Shown here piece by piece: positions 1 to 10,956 of a stretch of DNA of 64,000 nt (positions are counted from its first letter, which is position 1; each line of letters opens with the position of its first letter). This stretch comes from Chinchilla lanigera (taxonomy: Eukaryota > Chordata > Mammalia > Rodentia > Chinchillidae). Below the pieces are notes generated by a model. The model had not been told where the DNA came from and searched no databases. It saw only the letters and a program-made list of their open reading frames with translations. Both the position numbers and the translations under genes were made by a program. The stretch covers positions 15,248,213-15,312,212 of the forward strand of contig NW_004955405.1 in the NCBI RefSeq assembly GCF_000276665.1, given 5' to 3'.

Positions 1-999
1 AAAGAAAGAATCTGGAGAAAAAGTTTTTAAGACTATTTCAGTTTATTTTTGTCTGTCAGTAACACAAACCTCTCCTCGCCACGGCTGAACCAAGAACATG
101 GGTTCTGGTTGACGGGCACGTCGAGGTTGTGCACTCACTTTCACACTGTATGGGTCTTTATTCCCTTCTGTGTATTTAGCTAAAAATACATATTGCTATA
201 ATGTTTTCAGCTAATAGCTATAAAAAGAAAAAAACCCTACATTGAAGAATACCTCACGAACTTTCTCGTTCTGAGAGCTCTCAGATCCTCGTTTCCATTT
301 TTCCCAAACAGATCAAAGCTGGTGAGAAGTGCTCAGGAAAGGACTGGGTAAACATTGTTTGTTTAAAATAATTGAGCCTCTCTGATAACATTAAATAACT
401 CCTGCAGAACTGGTAGAGCCTTCTTTTCCAGATAAACAGCTGTGAGGGCTGGAAGAGAAGCTGCACAATTGCCCATTATCGGTTGATTTTACGGAGCCTG
501 TATCCTAAAGACCAAGGCAGCGCTGAAGCCTGCAGGTTGGCATTGTTCTAGAAACCAGTTTCAATAATTTCACAGCCCAATGTGATTCTTCCTTGCAGAT
601 ATTTTATTAAGAACAAAGGCTTTCATAACACTTAGTAGAATTCCTTAGCAATTAAAAGGGAAACAAATAACAAAAACTTTTATTTTTAGGAAGTTTCAAC
701 AAGAGTTAAAAACAGTTTTGTAAATCTGAGAGGTCTGTGTGTTTGTCCATTTTAAATTAGTCTAATCATAATCATAGATGCCCGCAAACATTACCACAAA
801 TTCATACAATTGTATTGTTAAACCATCCCGGAACATTAGCCCTCAAAATACTAATAAGTTCCATATTAGTAAAATTGTGTTTCAAGATATTTCATCTCAA
901 CTCTACCCTCTTGTTCTCTTAACCCACCCTAAATTGTCAATCATGAGTGCTAAAGTTTGATTAAGTTGCTTCAATAGGTTCCTAGGATAAAGACTTGGT
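1..999. other. AT-rich unique sequence, no gene seen
   Basis: I see no repeat body, splice-flanked exon or convincing reading frame here. The short open frames (about 60 codons) are what chance gives in AT-rich DNA. Confidence 0.6.
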
Positions 1000-1328
1000 G
1001 GTCAGGTTGGTGCTACTAGAAGGTGTTAGAAATCTTTACAGGTGGGGCATAAAGGGAGATCTCAGGTCATGGGTGGCACGCCCTCAGAGGGGACTGTGGG
1101 ATACCTATCTATTCCTCTCCTCTCTTTGCCTCCTGGTAGCTATGAGGCTAGAAGCTTCCTCCACCATGTGCTTCCACCACCATGTAATGACTCATCACAG
1201 GCACAACAGCAACACAGCCAAATGACCATAGACTACACCTCAAAACTGTGAGCCAAAATAAAACCTTTCTGTTCATAAATTGATCTACCTCAGATATTTG
1301 TTACAGTAATGGAAAACTGACTAATACA
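1000..1328 (+). mobile_element. MaLR-like LTR fragment
   Basis: The 3' half carries the usual MaLR-type signature: a 'gcctcctggtagctatgagg' segment, a 'ctccaccatgtgcttcc' segment, then 'gtgagccaaaataaaacctt' (polyadenylation signal) and a terminal 'gactaataca'. The 5' end is diverged and no clean TSD is visible. A non-autonomous endogenous retroviral LTR is the best reading. It holds no coding sequence. Confidence 0.55.
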
Positions 1329-1675
1329 GTAGGCATTCTGAATATCTCCATTGGTCTTGAAATTTTTATATATTGACTTTAAAAATTTAAATATTCATTC
1401 TTTTCACATATACTGGTTGATGTTCTGTCTTGGAAATAAGCAGCTCAAAGAACCAGTACTATGGGAACACAATGTTTACCCCAATTTTTAAATTAAAAAA
1501 TGACATATTTATGAAACAGTAGATTTGGGGAGCAAAAAATGATAAATACCACATTCTAAAACAAAACCCAGCTGTTATTTTCATCACTATTCACTGTCCT
1601 TAATGAGAAAAAAAAACTCTTTCTGACATAACTTAGGCTTAGCTATAAAATAGGCATTCTAGAGAAATAAATATT
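1329..1675. other. Unique AT-rich sequence
   Basis: No repeat or gene recognised. Short A- and T-runs only. Confidence 0.5.
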
Positions 1676-1812
1676 TCACTAGGCATAGTGGCACAGACTT
1701 GTAATCTAAGCACTTGGGAAGCTGGGGCAGGAGGACTGCTGTGAGTTCAAAATGAGCCCAAACCACAGAGGGAGATGCTGTCTCAAAATTAAAATTAAAT
1801 TCAAAATTTCAA
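1676..1812 (+). mobile_element. B1 SINE, diverged
   Basis: Reads 'aggcatagtggcacagac', 'gtaatctaagcacttgggaa', 'gcaggaggactgctgtgag' and 'gctgtctcaaaattaaaatt', which is the B1 layout with A/B-box-like region and A-rich tail. The right half is degraded. Confidence 0.75.
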
Positions 1813-2470
1813 TATCTATGAAGGTCACTAAAACTTTTATTCTGATGTTAAACATTGAAACATTAAGATAAACACTTGAGCTCATTTGTATTTGCAGCTT
1901 CCAAATAGGAATTGTTATACAAATAATACAAGCAATGCACTTCCTTTCTGGTAGCAGGTATTTATTCATATACACTGATGTCCCCCTCTGAATAGAAGAG
2001 ACTAAGATAGAATTGTCACATCCCAAATATATGTACATAGTTCATTTAAAGTAGCGTATTTCTCGTGGCTGTTTTTCTTTTAATAAGCAAGACAGTTTGA
2101 GGTCATGCTGCATCTTCAAAATTTCAGAGATGTAAATGTATCACACCAAAAGTAGTTGAATTCAAGTGGCTCATTACTGAAGATCAAGGGGTCAAATTCA
2201 TTCAAGCAATAACAAACAACTCTGATTGAATGCCACTATTTTTAGTTCAGGTTCTTTTCTTATTTAAAGAGCTGAGCTTCTTTCAGACCAATTCAGTCCT
2301 TTTCCTCAAACTACTTATATGAGTGGCTATAACTTTTTAATGCAAAAACTATGTGTATACTACATCTATTCATTAACAATCAGTATCAAAGGATGCTAAA
2401 CATTGATTTTTCCATTTAGATAAAAATCCAAGATACTGTAAAAAGATTGTGCTCCCTCTGACTTCCTTTA
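1813..2470. other. Unique AT-rich sequence
   Basis: No recognised repeat. The minus-strand open frame at 1706-2038 overlaps the B1 and has no coding character. Confidence 0.5.
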
Positions 2471-2472
2471 AG

Positions 2473-2525
2473 AATAAGAACAGGGGTACCAAAAAAAAAA
2501 AAAAAAAAAAGGTAAGAAGAACAGG
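2473..2525 (+). mobile_element. Ultra-truncated retroposed A-tail with possible TSD
   Basis: A run of 20 A (2491-2510) follows 'ggggtacc', which resembles the 3' end of the local ID consensus ('ggtaccgg' plus A-tail). It is bracketed by 'aataagaacagg' (2472-2483) and 'aagaagaacagg' (2514-2525), 11 of 12 matching. This looks like an ID insertion reduced to its last few bases. Confidence 0.4.
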
Positions 2526-2742
2526 ACCCTGGCATGGTCCGTGCCTGTAATCCCAGCATTCTGAGAGGCTGAAGCAGGAGGATCACAGGTTCCAACCCAG
2601 CCTAGGCTATTCAGCAACTTAGTAAGAATTTCCTCCCATTCTCATAAAAAATGAGAGAAATAAATTTTAAAAGGGCTGGAAATTTAGCTCAGTGTGAAGG
2701 TCCTGGAGTCAATCCCCCCTACTAAAAAAAAAAAAAAGAGAG
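2526..2742 (+). mobile_element. B1-ID dimer SINE
   Basis: A B1 left part ('ggcatggtccgtgcctgtaa', 'cccagcattctgagaggctg') is joined through an A-rich linker to an ID right part ('gggctggaaatttagctcag', 'ggagtcaatccccc') and an A-tail. This order (B1 then ID) is the dimer type known from several non-muroid rodents. Confidence 0.8.
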
Positions 2743-2848
2743 AGAGAGATGTGGTTTAGAGACGGAGGACTAGCCTACCCTGTGTGAGGCCTGAGTTCAA
2801 TCCACGAACAACAAAATAAATGAATAAATGAATGAATAAATAAATAGT
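2743..2848 (+). mobile_element. Degenerate ID with (AAAT)n/(GAAT)n tail
   Basis: 'gtggtttagagacggaggac' and 'cctgagttcaatccac' match degraded ID A- and B-box regions. The tail is an imperfect 'aataaatgaatgaataa' run. It directly abuts the preceding dimer. Confidence 0.6.
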
Positions 2849-2991
2849 CAAGAGTTTATTTACATGAGAAAATTGTTTTATTTGTTGTTTACAAGTGTCT
2901 TTGCAGAATGGTAGCATTACATGTAAGCCCCCACAAAAATGTTGGTGAAATAATGACTATTCAGCATTAGTCAAAAAGCCAAAGAAAAAAA

Positions 2992-3189
2992 TCTGAGGAG
3001 AAATCCTTTTTTTTTTTTTTTTTTGTCTTTTTGGGACAGGGTCTCGCTATGCAGTTCAGGCTGGCCTTGAACTCACTTTGTAGCCCAGGTTGGTCTCGAA
3101 CCCCCCAGTGATCCTCCTGCCTCAGCCTCCCGAGTGCTGCCATTACAGGTGTGCACCACCACCATATCCAGGCTCTGAGGAGAAACCTT
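2992..3189 (-). mobile_element. B1 SINE with TSD
   Basis: T-rich tail at 3009-3024, then 'gggacagggtctcgctatgc', 'ggctggccttgaactcac', 'cctcagcctcccgagtgctg' and 'tgtgcaccaccacc': a near-complete B1 on the minus strand with the internal duplication. Flanks 'tctgaggagaaatcctt' (2992-3008) and 'tctgaggagaaacctt' (3174-3189) match with one single-base indel, which is the TSD. Confidence 0.9.
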
Positions 3190-4039
3190 TCTCAACAAAC
3201 AATAAAAGATCAACTTTATTGTCAAAAAAAAGCTTATCAGTAGTTACAAATATGACTCACATAAATGTAGAATGATCACAGGCAGGTCATAGTCAACTCG
3301 TTAATGGGGAAGCCAACAGAATGATCAGGCTGGTTAAAAGAGCATCTGGGGATTTGACTACTTATAGAAGAGAATGTATGAATAAGATTTCACTCCAAAC
3401 CCAAATCAAAACTGGTGACTTGGACGCATAGCTGAGTGACAGACCAGGTACTCAGCTGTACTATGCCTGGAGTTCAATCCCCAACACCAAACAGACAACT
3501 CATTAATGTCCTACAGGCTGATGAAAACATAATCTTTAGGGTTATCTTTTGTATAGGACACGAATCTACAAATTAACATGTAAGCTCACAGAGTCTAGAC
3601 CTTGTCAAGGGTAAATAGCGCACCCAATTATCAAATAATTGTAAAATTCTTGATGGCTTTTTAAACATTGCCTCAGTGAGAAAGTTGATAGATGTGCTAT
3701 CCTATTAACATATCCTATCAACATGTCCAAATCTAGGAATGTGGAAGTGATTTGGGGAAATAAAGTTTAGCTTGGTTTCTTCTCACTTCTGATTTGAACC
3801 AATGTTTTCTACCTTATAAATTACCAAATCTGTTTCCCTTTTGTCTCTTCCTATTCTGTCCAAGGTGGAAAGATTTCTGGCCAAGTCATCTGGCTGTCTA
3901 TGCACACTGGGAAAAACCATACAAATCGCTGTCCTACCTGTCTGTCCGATGCTACCCTGCCTAGGATACAGGAATAACACACAGCATTCTGCCATGCTAA
4001 TGTCCAACAAGTCTGTGAGAGCTGTGAGAGAATGCCTTG
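3190..4039. other. Mostly unique, with a degraded ID near 3420-3500
   Basis: Around 3428-3490 the order 'gcatagctgagtgacagacc ... ggagttcaatccccaacacc' fits a decayed plus-strand ID. The rest has no recognisable repeat or gene. Confidence 0.5.
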
Positions 4040-4257
4040 CTCTTGTCGTTGTTGTTGCTGTTGCTGCTGCTCTTGTTGTTGTGTTTTTTGTTTTGTTGTG
4101 ACTAGGGATTAAACCCAAGGCCTTCACACTATCCCCAATCCTTAGTCAGGGTCTCACTCAGTCACTAAGTTACCCAGGCTGGGCTCAAACATGCAGCCCT
4201 CCCACCTCTGCCTCTCAGAGGACTGGGCTTACGGGTGTGCACCGCTGTGCCCGGTGA
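4040..4257 (-). mobile_element. B1-ID dimer SINE
   Basis: Minus strand. An impure (GTT)n tail (4046-4098) precedes 'gactagggattaaaccca' (ID B-box region reversed), then 'cagggtctcactcagtcact', 'cccaggctgggctcaaac' and 'tgtgcaccgctgtgcccgg' (B1 reversed). Confidence 0.75.
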
Positions 4258-4773
4258 GAATACTTTTATTAAGTACACATACATCTTCACGCCCTTGGCC
4301 CTGCCATGCCTTAATGATCAATCAACTGTCTTTCTTAATAACCACTCTTTTTGTTTTGGAAAGCCCATGTTATTCTCCAAGCAAAATGAGCACTGCACCG
4401 TTAACATCCTCCTCGGTCTTACTTTCAAATACTAAGTTTTCTTTTGGCTCCCTTTTGAATTTTTCTTTACCTGCTAGACTAAAATGCTCTCCTAAAATTC
4501 TATTAATTCTGGAACCCAGTACTCGCACAACACTGAAAACAAGATTCCCTCTCCTTTGCCTATTTACACCCCTTCTCAGAATAAAAGATTAGACTTTAGG
4601 GGTGAACTCATGGAACAGGTGAATGGTGCAGAGACTCAGAAAAGAATGTTAATGAAAAACAAGTCATTATAAAAACAAAACAAAAACAAATGATTGCTTT
4701 GGGTTGGAGATCTATCATTCGCTGAGCATGCTGGGTGTGGGGGTGTTTTAATAACACTCCTGCTCTGCTACAG
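4258..4773. other. Unique sequence
   Basis: No repeat or gene recognised. Confidence 0.5.
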
Positions 4774-4882
4774 GAAGCCATGGCGCTCAGTGAGGAAGCC
4801 CTGGCCCAGCCTCCAGTGTACCCTCTCTACTTCCCTGCGAATGAGCCTGGTGAAGACCAAGCTGAAAGAGAAGGCCTAGCAT
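4774..4882 (+). other. Weak internal-exon candidate
   Basis: A 'ctgctctgctacag' acceptor-like site ends at 4773 and an 'at/gtaaat' donor-like site follows 4882. Inside, an ATG at 4780 has a strong context (gccATGG) and opens a frame starting MALSEEALAQPPVYPLYF. The base composition is higher in GC than its surroundings and no repeat explains it. I do not recognise the peptide. There is no second exon or promoter in view, so this may be chance. Confidence 0.15.
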
Positions 4883-6043
4883 GTAAATGTCTCATTAGCC
4901 TGGGCCTGGGCTTGCTGCCCGGCTCTGATTGGGTTCCCAGTGACCTTTTTTAGGCTTGAAGCCAGGATTTATTTTTATGTTAGATCTTGAAGCAATTCAT
5001 TCAGTTCCCACAAATCCCACGGTATTAGGAAAACTACAGATCCAACAGCGGTCTTGAGAAGAGAGGTATAAGTAGGAAAGCCAGAAGAAAGAAAGACCAG
5101 GCCACAAAGGCACTGAACAAGGTACAGCGCTGCTCTCCTTTGGGTCAGGACAATGCAAGCTTGATCTACCGGTCAGTCTGGAGCTCAGTTCCCACACCAG
5201 CTCCAGATAATTTGTTGCCCTTCCTCCAAGGAAAAACCTCTCTGTAGAAAGCAACGTGGGGACAGAAAACAGCAGAGGGAATTGATTTGCTGGCACTGAA
5301 TGTTTCTAACCCTACATCAGGTGCTTTAGCTAATTTATTCTTTAAAAGAACTCCATGAGGAAAGATAAGAAATAGTGTGGCATCAACTCCAGTCCTCACC
5401 ACTAATTTAATGGATAAACCCACGTCATGTGTACAACTTGGGAACTCTGGCCCTACAGGGCCAGAATTAATTATGTAACTTGAATAAAACTAGATTGAAG
5501 GCTTCCTTTGCACTTGGTTCCCATCACAGGCTCATTAGTAAGGACCGAAATTTATGCAAATGAATTGCACGTAGGAATGGTTACTTAGCATTTTTTGCAT
5601 AATAAGATTCTCCCAGTTACCTTGAAATACCTTGAATACATACACAGCTATGGCTCAGGAAGTCTCTCTCTCTAAACACTGGCAAGGCTTGGGTTGAACA
5701 CTAACGGCCAACTTCTTGGTCCCATCCATGTTTCCCTCGGCTTCCAAGGGAAGGCTGATCAGATTCATTTGGATGCAATAACCACTCATCTCGGAATAGC
5801 AGGAACTTGGGACCCCAAAATGTTGCTTCAGAATATTTCCAGATGGTTACCCTGAGAGGCCAGAGACAGGATTAATTCTGAAAGGCTGACCTTTTGTAAA
5901 GAGAACATATATCTATAAAGGAAGCCAACATTATGGAAATAAATAGCTCGTTCAGTGTAAACAAATTTTTCTATCTGAAACCCCTCTTTCTACTTCTCCC
6001 AGGAAGCCAAAGCCTCTATCCTTTTGTTTAGCTCTGTATAACG
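4883..6043. other. Unique sequence with octamer-bearing AT-rich block
   Basis: No repeat or gene. At about 5550-5570 there is an 'atgcaaat' octamer within a repeat-free AT-rich block ('taattatgtaac', 'gcataataag') that could be conserved non-coding DNA; that is inference only. Confidence 0.4.
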
Positions 6044-6136
6044 GGTTGGGAGTAGAGCTCAGTGATAGAGCGTTTTCTTGGCATGTGGAAGGCCCTGGGT
6101 CAGACCACCAGCATGAAAGAGGAGGGGAAAAAAAGG
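6044..6136 (+). mobile_element. ID SINE
   Basis: 'ggttgggagtagagctcagt', 'gatagagcg', 'aggccctgggtcagaccacc' and an A/G-rich tail. tRNA-derived A- and B-box regions are present but diverged. Confidence 0.75.
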
Positions 6137-6482
6137 TAGGTTCTATTTAAATTTCAACTATCCAGCCCTCCTTAGACTCTCATACTGTGTGTGTGTGGCT
6201 CCCATATTTAGGCACACTAATAAATTTGAGATGGTTTCTTTCCCCCTGTTAATTTGTCTATTGTCAGTTAATTCCAAAGACTAAATTATCAAACCTACAG
6301 AGGGCAAAGAACAAACTGAAAACATCCCCAACAGAATCATCTGCGCCAGAGGAAAAATGGCACACAACAGGATGTCCAACATCATAGGTGAGTTTTGGAA
6401 GAAAGACAGAAAGGACGGAAGAAAGGAAGGGAGGGAGGGAACAAGAGTAGGAAGATAGTTTTGCAACACATCAATAATGCTG
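6137..6482. repeat. Unique sequence ending in purine-rich (GGAA/GAAA) tract
   Basis: 6399-6441 is a purine tract on the plus strand ('ggaagaaaggaagggaggga'). No gene in the interval. Confidence 0.5.
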
Positions 6483-6652
6483 CAGCCAGGCATGGTAGCC
6501 CACGCTTATAATTCCAGTATTCAGAGGCAGAGGTGGAGGGCAGGGGGACCGACCACTATGATTTCCAGACCAGTCTGGGCTACAGAAGAATTCAAGGCCA
6601 ACTTGAATTACATAGATAGAGCCCATCTCAATAAATAAATAAATGAAAGGCT
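6483..6652 (+). mobile_element. B1 SINE
   Basis: 'agccaggcatggtagcccac', 'cagtattcagaggcagaggt', 'ccagtctgggctacagaag', the duplicated 'attcaaggccaacttgaatt' and an (AAAT)n tail. Near full length with the internal duplication. Confidence 0.85.
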
Positions 6653-6659
6653 GCAAACT

Positions 6660-6900
6660 GTGACCCTAACAAGATGAGAATGTTGGAAAAATTTGATGGT
6701 AGCAATAAATTAAATCTAATATATATATATATCAAAATAAAAGACACTAGAAAGTAGGGAAATAGAGCTTTCTAAAAAGGGAAGGGAATCAGGAGATTGA
6801 AGAAGGGGAGGGGAGGAGGGGAAGGGAAGATAAAAGGAATGAAGATGTGTCAGGCACATGTACTAAGGATGTAAGCATTATGGGCTAGAAACGTGTACTA
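6660..6900. repeat. Possible copy of an unclassified interspersed repeat
   Basis: The block from the purine tract (6775-6835) through 'gaatgaagatgtgtcaggca' and 'catgtactaaggatgtaagc' to 'gtgtactactaattta' resembles 39125-39250 ('gaatgaaaatgtgttatgta', 'gatgaatgtatcattac', 'atgtactaataaactg') in order and spacing. A short (TA)n lies at 6720-6731. The family is not identified. Confidence 0.35.
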
Positions 6901-8351
6901 CTAATTTATGAAAAGGTATTCAACCGCTCCCTGCTCTCGATGGAAGAAATGTCCTTCGATATTCACTCCTTCGTCCACCCTACAGATGTTTAGGCATTTG
7001 TTGGTTCTGTGCACTACATACCCTTCTAGGAGCTGAGATGCAGTGAGCATGGCCACCACCGAGACAAAACTGTTCTCTGTCAACCTTGTAAATGTGTGCT
7101 TGTCAGATAAAAAAGTATAAAATGGAGAGAAACTGGAAGGAGGAGCCACTTGAATTCTTTTAACTTTACGGGACATATATTCTCCTTTTCCATCTATTTT
7201 CAGTGTGTATGAATACCATTCATTAGTCTTTTTTTTTTTTTTTTTTCTGCTACTCTAATAAATGTGACTGAGGCTGGGGACTTTTATGAAGATGTCTATT
7301 CCGCTCAGTCCAGGAGACTGGTGGTCCACACGGCACACCGCACACTCTGCCAAGAGCCTCACAGTGAAGCAAACAACGCCACGTCAGCGTGCACAGCAGA
7401 AGAGGTCCCGTGGTGAAACTGTAAGCTGGAGTTTGGGAATGGGTCGGCTGGCTTTCTTTTATAACAAAGGACTCTCTGAGAAATGAACTAGAGTCCTGGG
7501 GAGAACTGTAAGATCCCTTCCAAGGGCAGGAGCCCCAGTAACCTCCCACGAGGCTCTACCTGTTAAAGGTCCTCTTAGCACAGCTCCACTGAGGACCAGC
7601 CTCCAGCACATGAATCCTCGGTGACAAACCTCGGCTAAACTGTGGCACCAAGTGTACATATTGTTTTCTCCTAAGCAATACTATACTGCACATATATATT
7701 GCAACCACGTCATTCAGCGGGCAGATTGTAGCTCACTTCTGTATGTTGCAGTCTGCTTAAAGACTAATTTCTTAACTCTGTCGGTGCAAGACGTGTTTTC
7801 CTCCAGACTCAGCAGATAGGGGCAGGGTGAGAATGAGATTGTGTGGATCCCTAAAGCCACCTGCCTGACACCTTGGTTTGCCTGCCAGGCTGGAGCAAGT
7901 GCTACAGTTTCCATGGTTCCTGGTGTACAGGAGGCTACGTGTGACCAGCACCTAGAGAGCCTCAAGTGTCTGCAGGCCCCATTCATAGTTCTGGGTTCGC
8001 CTGGGTCAGGCAGGGAGGGACAGAACTTCTAGCAGTGGGTGTAACAACAACTCAGCCTGGAATGCTGGACCAGCGCATCAGGTTACCTGACAGGGAGGCC
8101 AAAGCTTGCCTGGGTGTGGTTTGGGTTCATATGGAGAGCAACAGGGCAGGTGTGGGCTATCAGTGCGGGGATAAATAACCTGCAATTTCCTCCACATTAT
8201 ATGTTACTTCAAGTCCATCACGTTATTATTGTTTGAGTTAGCACTTAGGCGGCCTCAGTTCAATACATCACACTTCAAAACAGTTGCAAAACTTAAGATA
8301 CAAGTCTTTAAATAACTCAGGGGAGTTCTGGTGCCAAAAATAAAGCAAGCG
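6901..8351. other. Unique sequence, T-run at 7230
   Basis: Apart from a T-run at 7230-7246 I see no repeat. Several 60-100 codon open frames occur on both strands, but they overlap each other and none has splice context or a recognised domain. Confidence 0.5.
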
Positions 8352-8550
8352 TCCAGCCAGGCTTGGTGGAGCACACCTGTAATCCCAGCACTCTAGGAGG
8401 CTGAGGCAGGAGGAACACGAGTTGAGCCCAGCCTGGGCAACAGAGTGACTTGGCAAGACTTTGTCTCAAAATAAAAAATAAAAAGAGCAAGGGATGTAAC
8501 TCAGAATGAAGACTCTGGCTCAGTCCCCAGGACAGGGGAGGAGCAGGCCC
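8352..8550 (+). mobile_element. B1-ID dimer SINE
   Basis: 'ccagccaggcttggtggagc', 'taatcccagcactctaggag', 'cagcctgggcaacagagtga', 'tctcaaaataaaaaataaaa' linker, then an ID right arm 'gggatgtaactcag ... ctcagtccccagg'. Confidence 0.85.
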
Positions 8551-8597
8551 TCCACTAAAAAGAATGGTCTTAGGAACCATATCCCGTAATTTATTTG

Positions 8598-8745
8598 CTT
8601 TGTAGCACTGGGGATTGAACCTACAACCTCCAGGCTTCAAACCAAGCTACATCCCCAGCCCTGTTTTATTTTGAGACAGTAAATTGCCCAGACTGGACTC
8701 AAACTCACCACCCTCTTGCCTCAGCCTCCCACAGTGCTGGGATTA
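8598..8745 (-). mobile_element. B1-ID dimer SINE, minus strand
   Basis: 'gtagcactggggattgaacc' and 'gctacatccccagccctg' are a reversed ID; 'ttgagacagtaaattgccca', 'ctcagcctcccacagtgctg' are a reversed B1. It lies tail-to-tail with the plus-strand dimer at 8352. Confidence 0.8.
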
Positions 8746-8771
8746 AGCAGCTTCTTTGTTTGTTCACTTGT

Positions 8772-8878
8772 TTACAATGGTATTTCACCATGTTGCCCAG
8801 GCCGGCCTCAAAATCACAATCTCCTACCTTAAACTTCCAAGTTGCTAATATTATAGGCACACACCACAGCACCCAGCT
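8772..8878 (-). mobile_element. B1 SINE, diverged
   Basis: 'catgttgcccaggccggcct', 'aacttccaagttgctaatat' and 'cacaccacagcacccagctt' form a decayed minus-strand B1 (no clear tail). Confidence 0.65.
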
Positions 8879-9149
8879 TGTAGAGTTACTTTTAATGACT
8901 GTCCCTTACTCCATTGGATAAGTTCACCAAAGTTTATTTTATCAATTTTTTTTCTGAAAAACAAATTTATCACCCAAATTTCTTACTCTAAGAACCCTGC
9001 AGTGGTCGATCATCTTGGTTGCTAAGTGCTTGTGAAACTGCTTTTTATAGCCTTAGGATAAATTCTTTCAAGTAGAACATTCAGTGCAAATAATATACAC
9101 ATCTTTATTGCTTTTGAAATCAAATTGCTCCCTCAGAAAAGGTACAATC
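8879..9149. other. Unique AT-rich sequence
   Basis: No repeat or gene recognised. Confidence 0.5.
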
Positions 9150-9231
9150 TTAGCCCGGCATGGTGGTGCACGCCTGTAATCTCAGCACTCAGGAGACTGA
9201 GGCAGGATGATCACTGTGAGTTTGAGGCAAA
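9150..9231 (+). mobile_element. B1 SINE, 5' part only
   Basis: 'cccggcatggtggtgcacgc', 'ctcagcactcaggagactga', 'gatcactgtgagtttgaggc' match the first ~80 bases of B1. Homology stops where the long inverted repeat begins, and there is no A-tail. Confidence 0.8.
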
Positions 9232-9374
9232 GACCAGGCAGCAACTCCAGGACCTCAAAGGGTGAGAGACAAAGAGAATAAAAGGCAAATTTGAGCAAGA
9301 ACTGCAGCGGAGGCTACTCCAGGCAAAATTTGGCCCTTGTATAGGAATTGAGGCCCTGGAGTTGTTGCCTGGTT
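9232..9374. repeat. Imperfect inverted repeat (27-bp arms)
   Basis: Left arm 9232-9258 ('gaccaggcagcaactccagg' plus 'acctcaa') is complementary to right arm 9348-9374 at 24 of 27 positions; the three differences are transitions. The inner flanks also partly pair ('ggcaaatttg' against 'caaaatttggcc'), with a ~25-nt stretch unmatched. The spacer is 89 bp. It directly follows the broken end of the B1. Confidence 0.8.
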
Positions 9375-10956
9375 TTAGCAGAGTCCAGACCCTTAAAGCA
9401 GTCTCCCAGATTTAGACTTTTCTAGCCACTCATTTGAAGCATCGTTTTCTTTCCTTTGGTGCTCTAGTATTCACATATAAGTTGAACATGCAACTTGTTC
9501 TAGTGGAAGAGCATGGTGGATTGGTTTGTAACGAAAAGTACAACAAGCAAAGTGGCAGGAAGTCTACTCGTGCAAGTCTTTAAAAATTACCACAGTAATT
9601 CAGGCTGGCGTCTAATAACATCCCAACCAGGAAGTCTGTTTTTAGATCTAATCTACGTCCATCTTGCCGCAACTTATAAATAAATTTTGCCTTCCCGCCG
9701 CAGCCTCAGAGTGTGTAATGCCCAGGGAAAATACAAAACAGTAATTGAGTGCATACCTTGCAGAGCCACCAGAAGAATCTATTCATTTGCATAGATCCCA
9801 CTGTGATTCTCAGAAGCCGCCACATTTATACAAAGCCTCACTAAATTTTTTCACAAATTAGTCTGATAATTAAACTCCTGTTAAGAGCCATTGCAAACAC
9901 TTACTTTATTACTCAACACTTCCTATTCAGAAAAGAAAATCCAGCTCATTTACTTATTTTATTGTTGGAGAGACATACACATGAACCTTTATCTAAAGAC
10001 CCAGGGCTCTGAGCTCTTGCTGAGATCAATTAGGAACAATGCTTCCAAATCTTTTGCACCAGAGGAAAATGCGCTGCAGTGTCCCAGGTGTGAGCTGGAG
10101 GTGGGAGGGTTGAGTTGCACATTAACTTTCAGACTTCCCCTAGATAGCCAGGTGACAGCTGCAGTGTGGTTTCTTTGAAGTGTGACATTCCAGGCGACAC
10201 TTCAAAGCGCCCAGGCCTCTGAGGCAGGTATGTTTGCTGGGCACACCTGGTACCTGCCAGCTCCACTGCAGCAGCTGGCCAACAGGAAGCTCCTAAGAAC
10301 CAGCCTGGGGTCTCTCTAATGAAGTACATCCAACTGACACTGTTCCAAAGGGACAAAGCAAGCCCAGAGATGAATCAAGCGCTTCCTGCTCTGTCCTTTT
10401 CTAAGAGAGAGAAAAAAAAATGCCACCTTCAGCAGGGTCAAATCTTCACAGCTCTGACAGCAGCAAGTAGGAAATGTTGACCGGAAAGTGTGCTGTGTGA
10501 AAATCAAACCCTATCCACACAGCCAAGAGGTTCGAGCATGCTGCTAATGGCAGGGGTGTTTAAAAGCAAAATATAGGCAGAGTGCTAAGGTAGCAAATTC
10601 TGCTACAAATGTAAATGGGAAACAACCATAATAATCGAAGCCAGCTTCCCAAACGGAGCCCACTGAGGTCAGATCTAAATAGGAAAAGAGCACCAGCCTC
10701 CATCCAAGTTGGTTAAAAAGCACATAGCACATACATTGTGTTCTGTACCATGGTGCCTTTGCCAATCATCTTTCTGTAGCTCTCCTGAGTAATAAATGTC
10801 CCTGAGTCTCTACTGTATATGTATGGGCAGGGAATAAAACACGCTCCATGGAGAATTTACAGTGTGATTGAGATTATTAGACGCAGTCCTTCTTGTCCAG
10901 CTTTTGGCGTCTAAAAACAAACATCCTTAGGTTTGCGTCAGCCTTTCCATTTGCAA
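9375..10956. other. Repeat-free unique block
   Basis: About 1.6 kb with no recognised SINE or LINE. 9440-9960 is AT-rich with an octamer 'atttgcat' (9785-9792), 'aattagtctgataattaaac' and similar homeodomain-like cores. A conserved non-coding element is possible; no coding signal seen. Confidence 0.45.
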
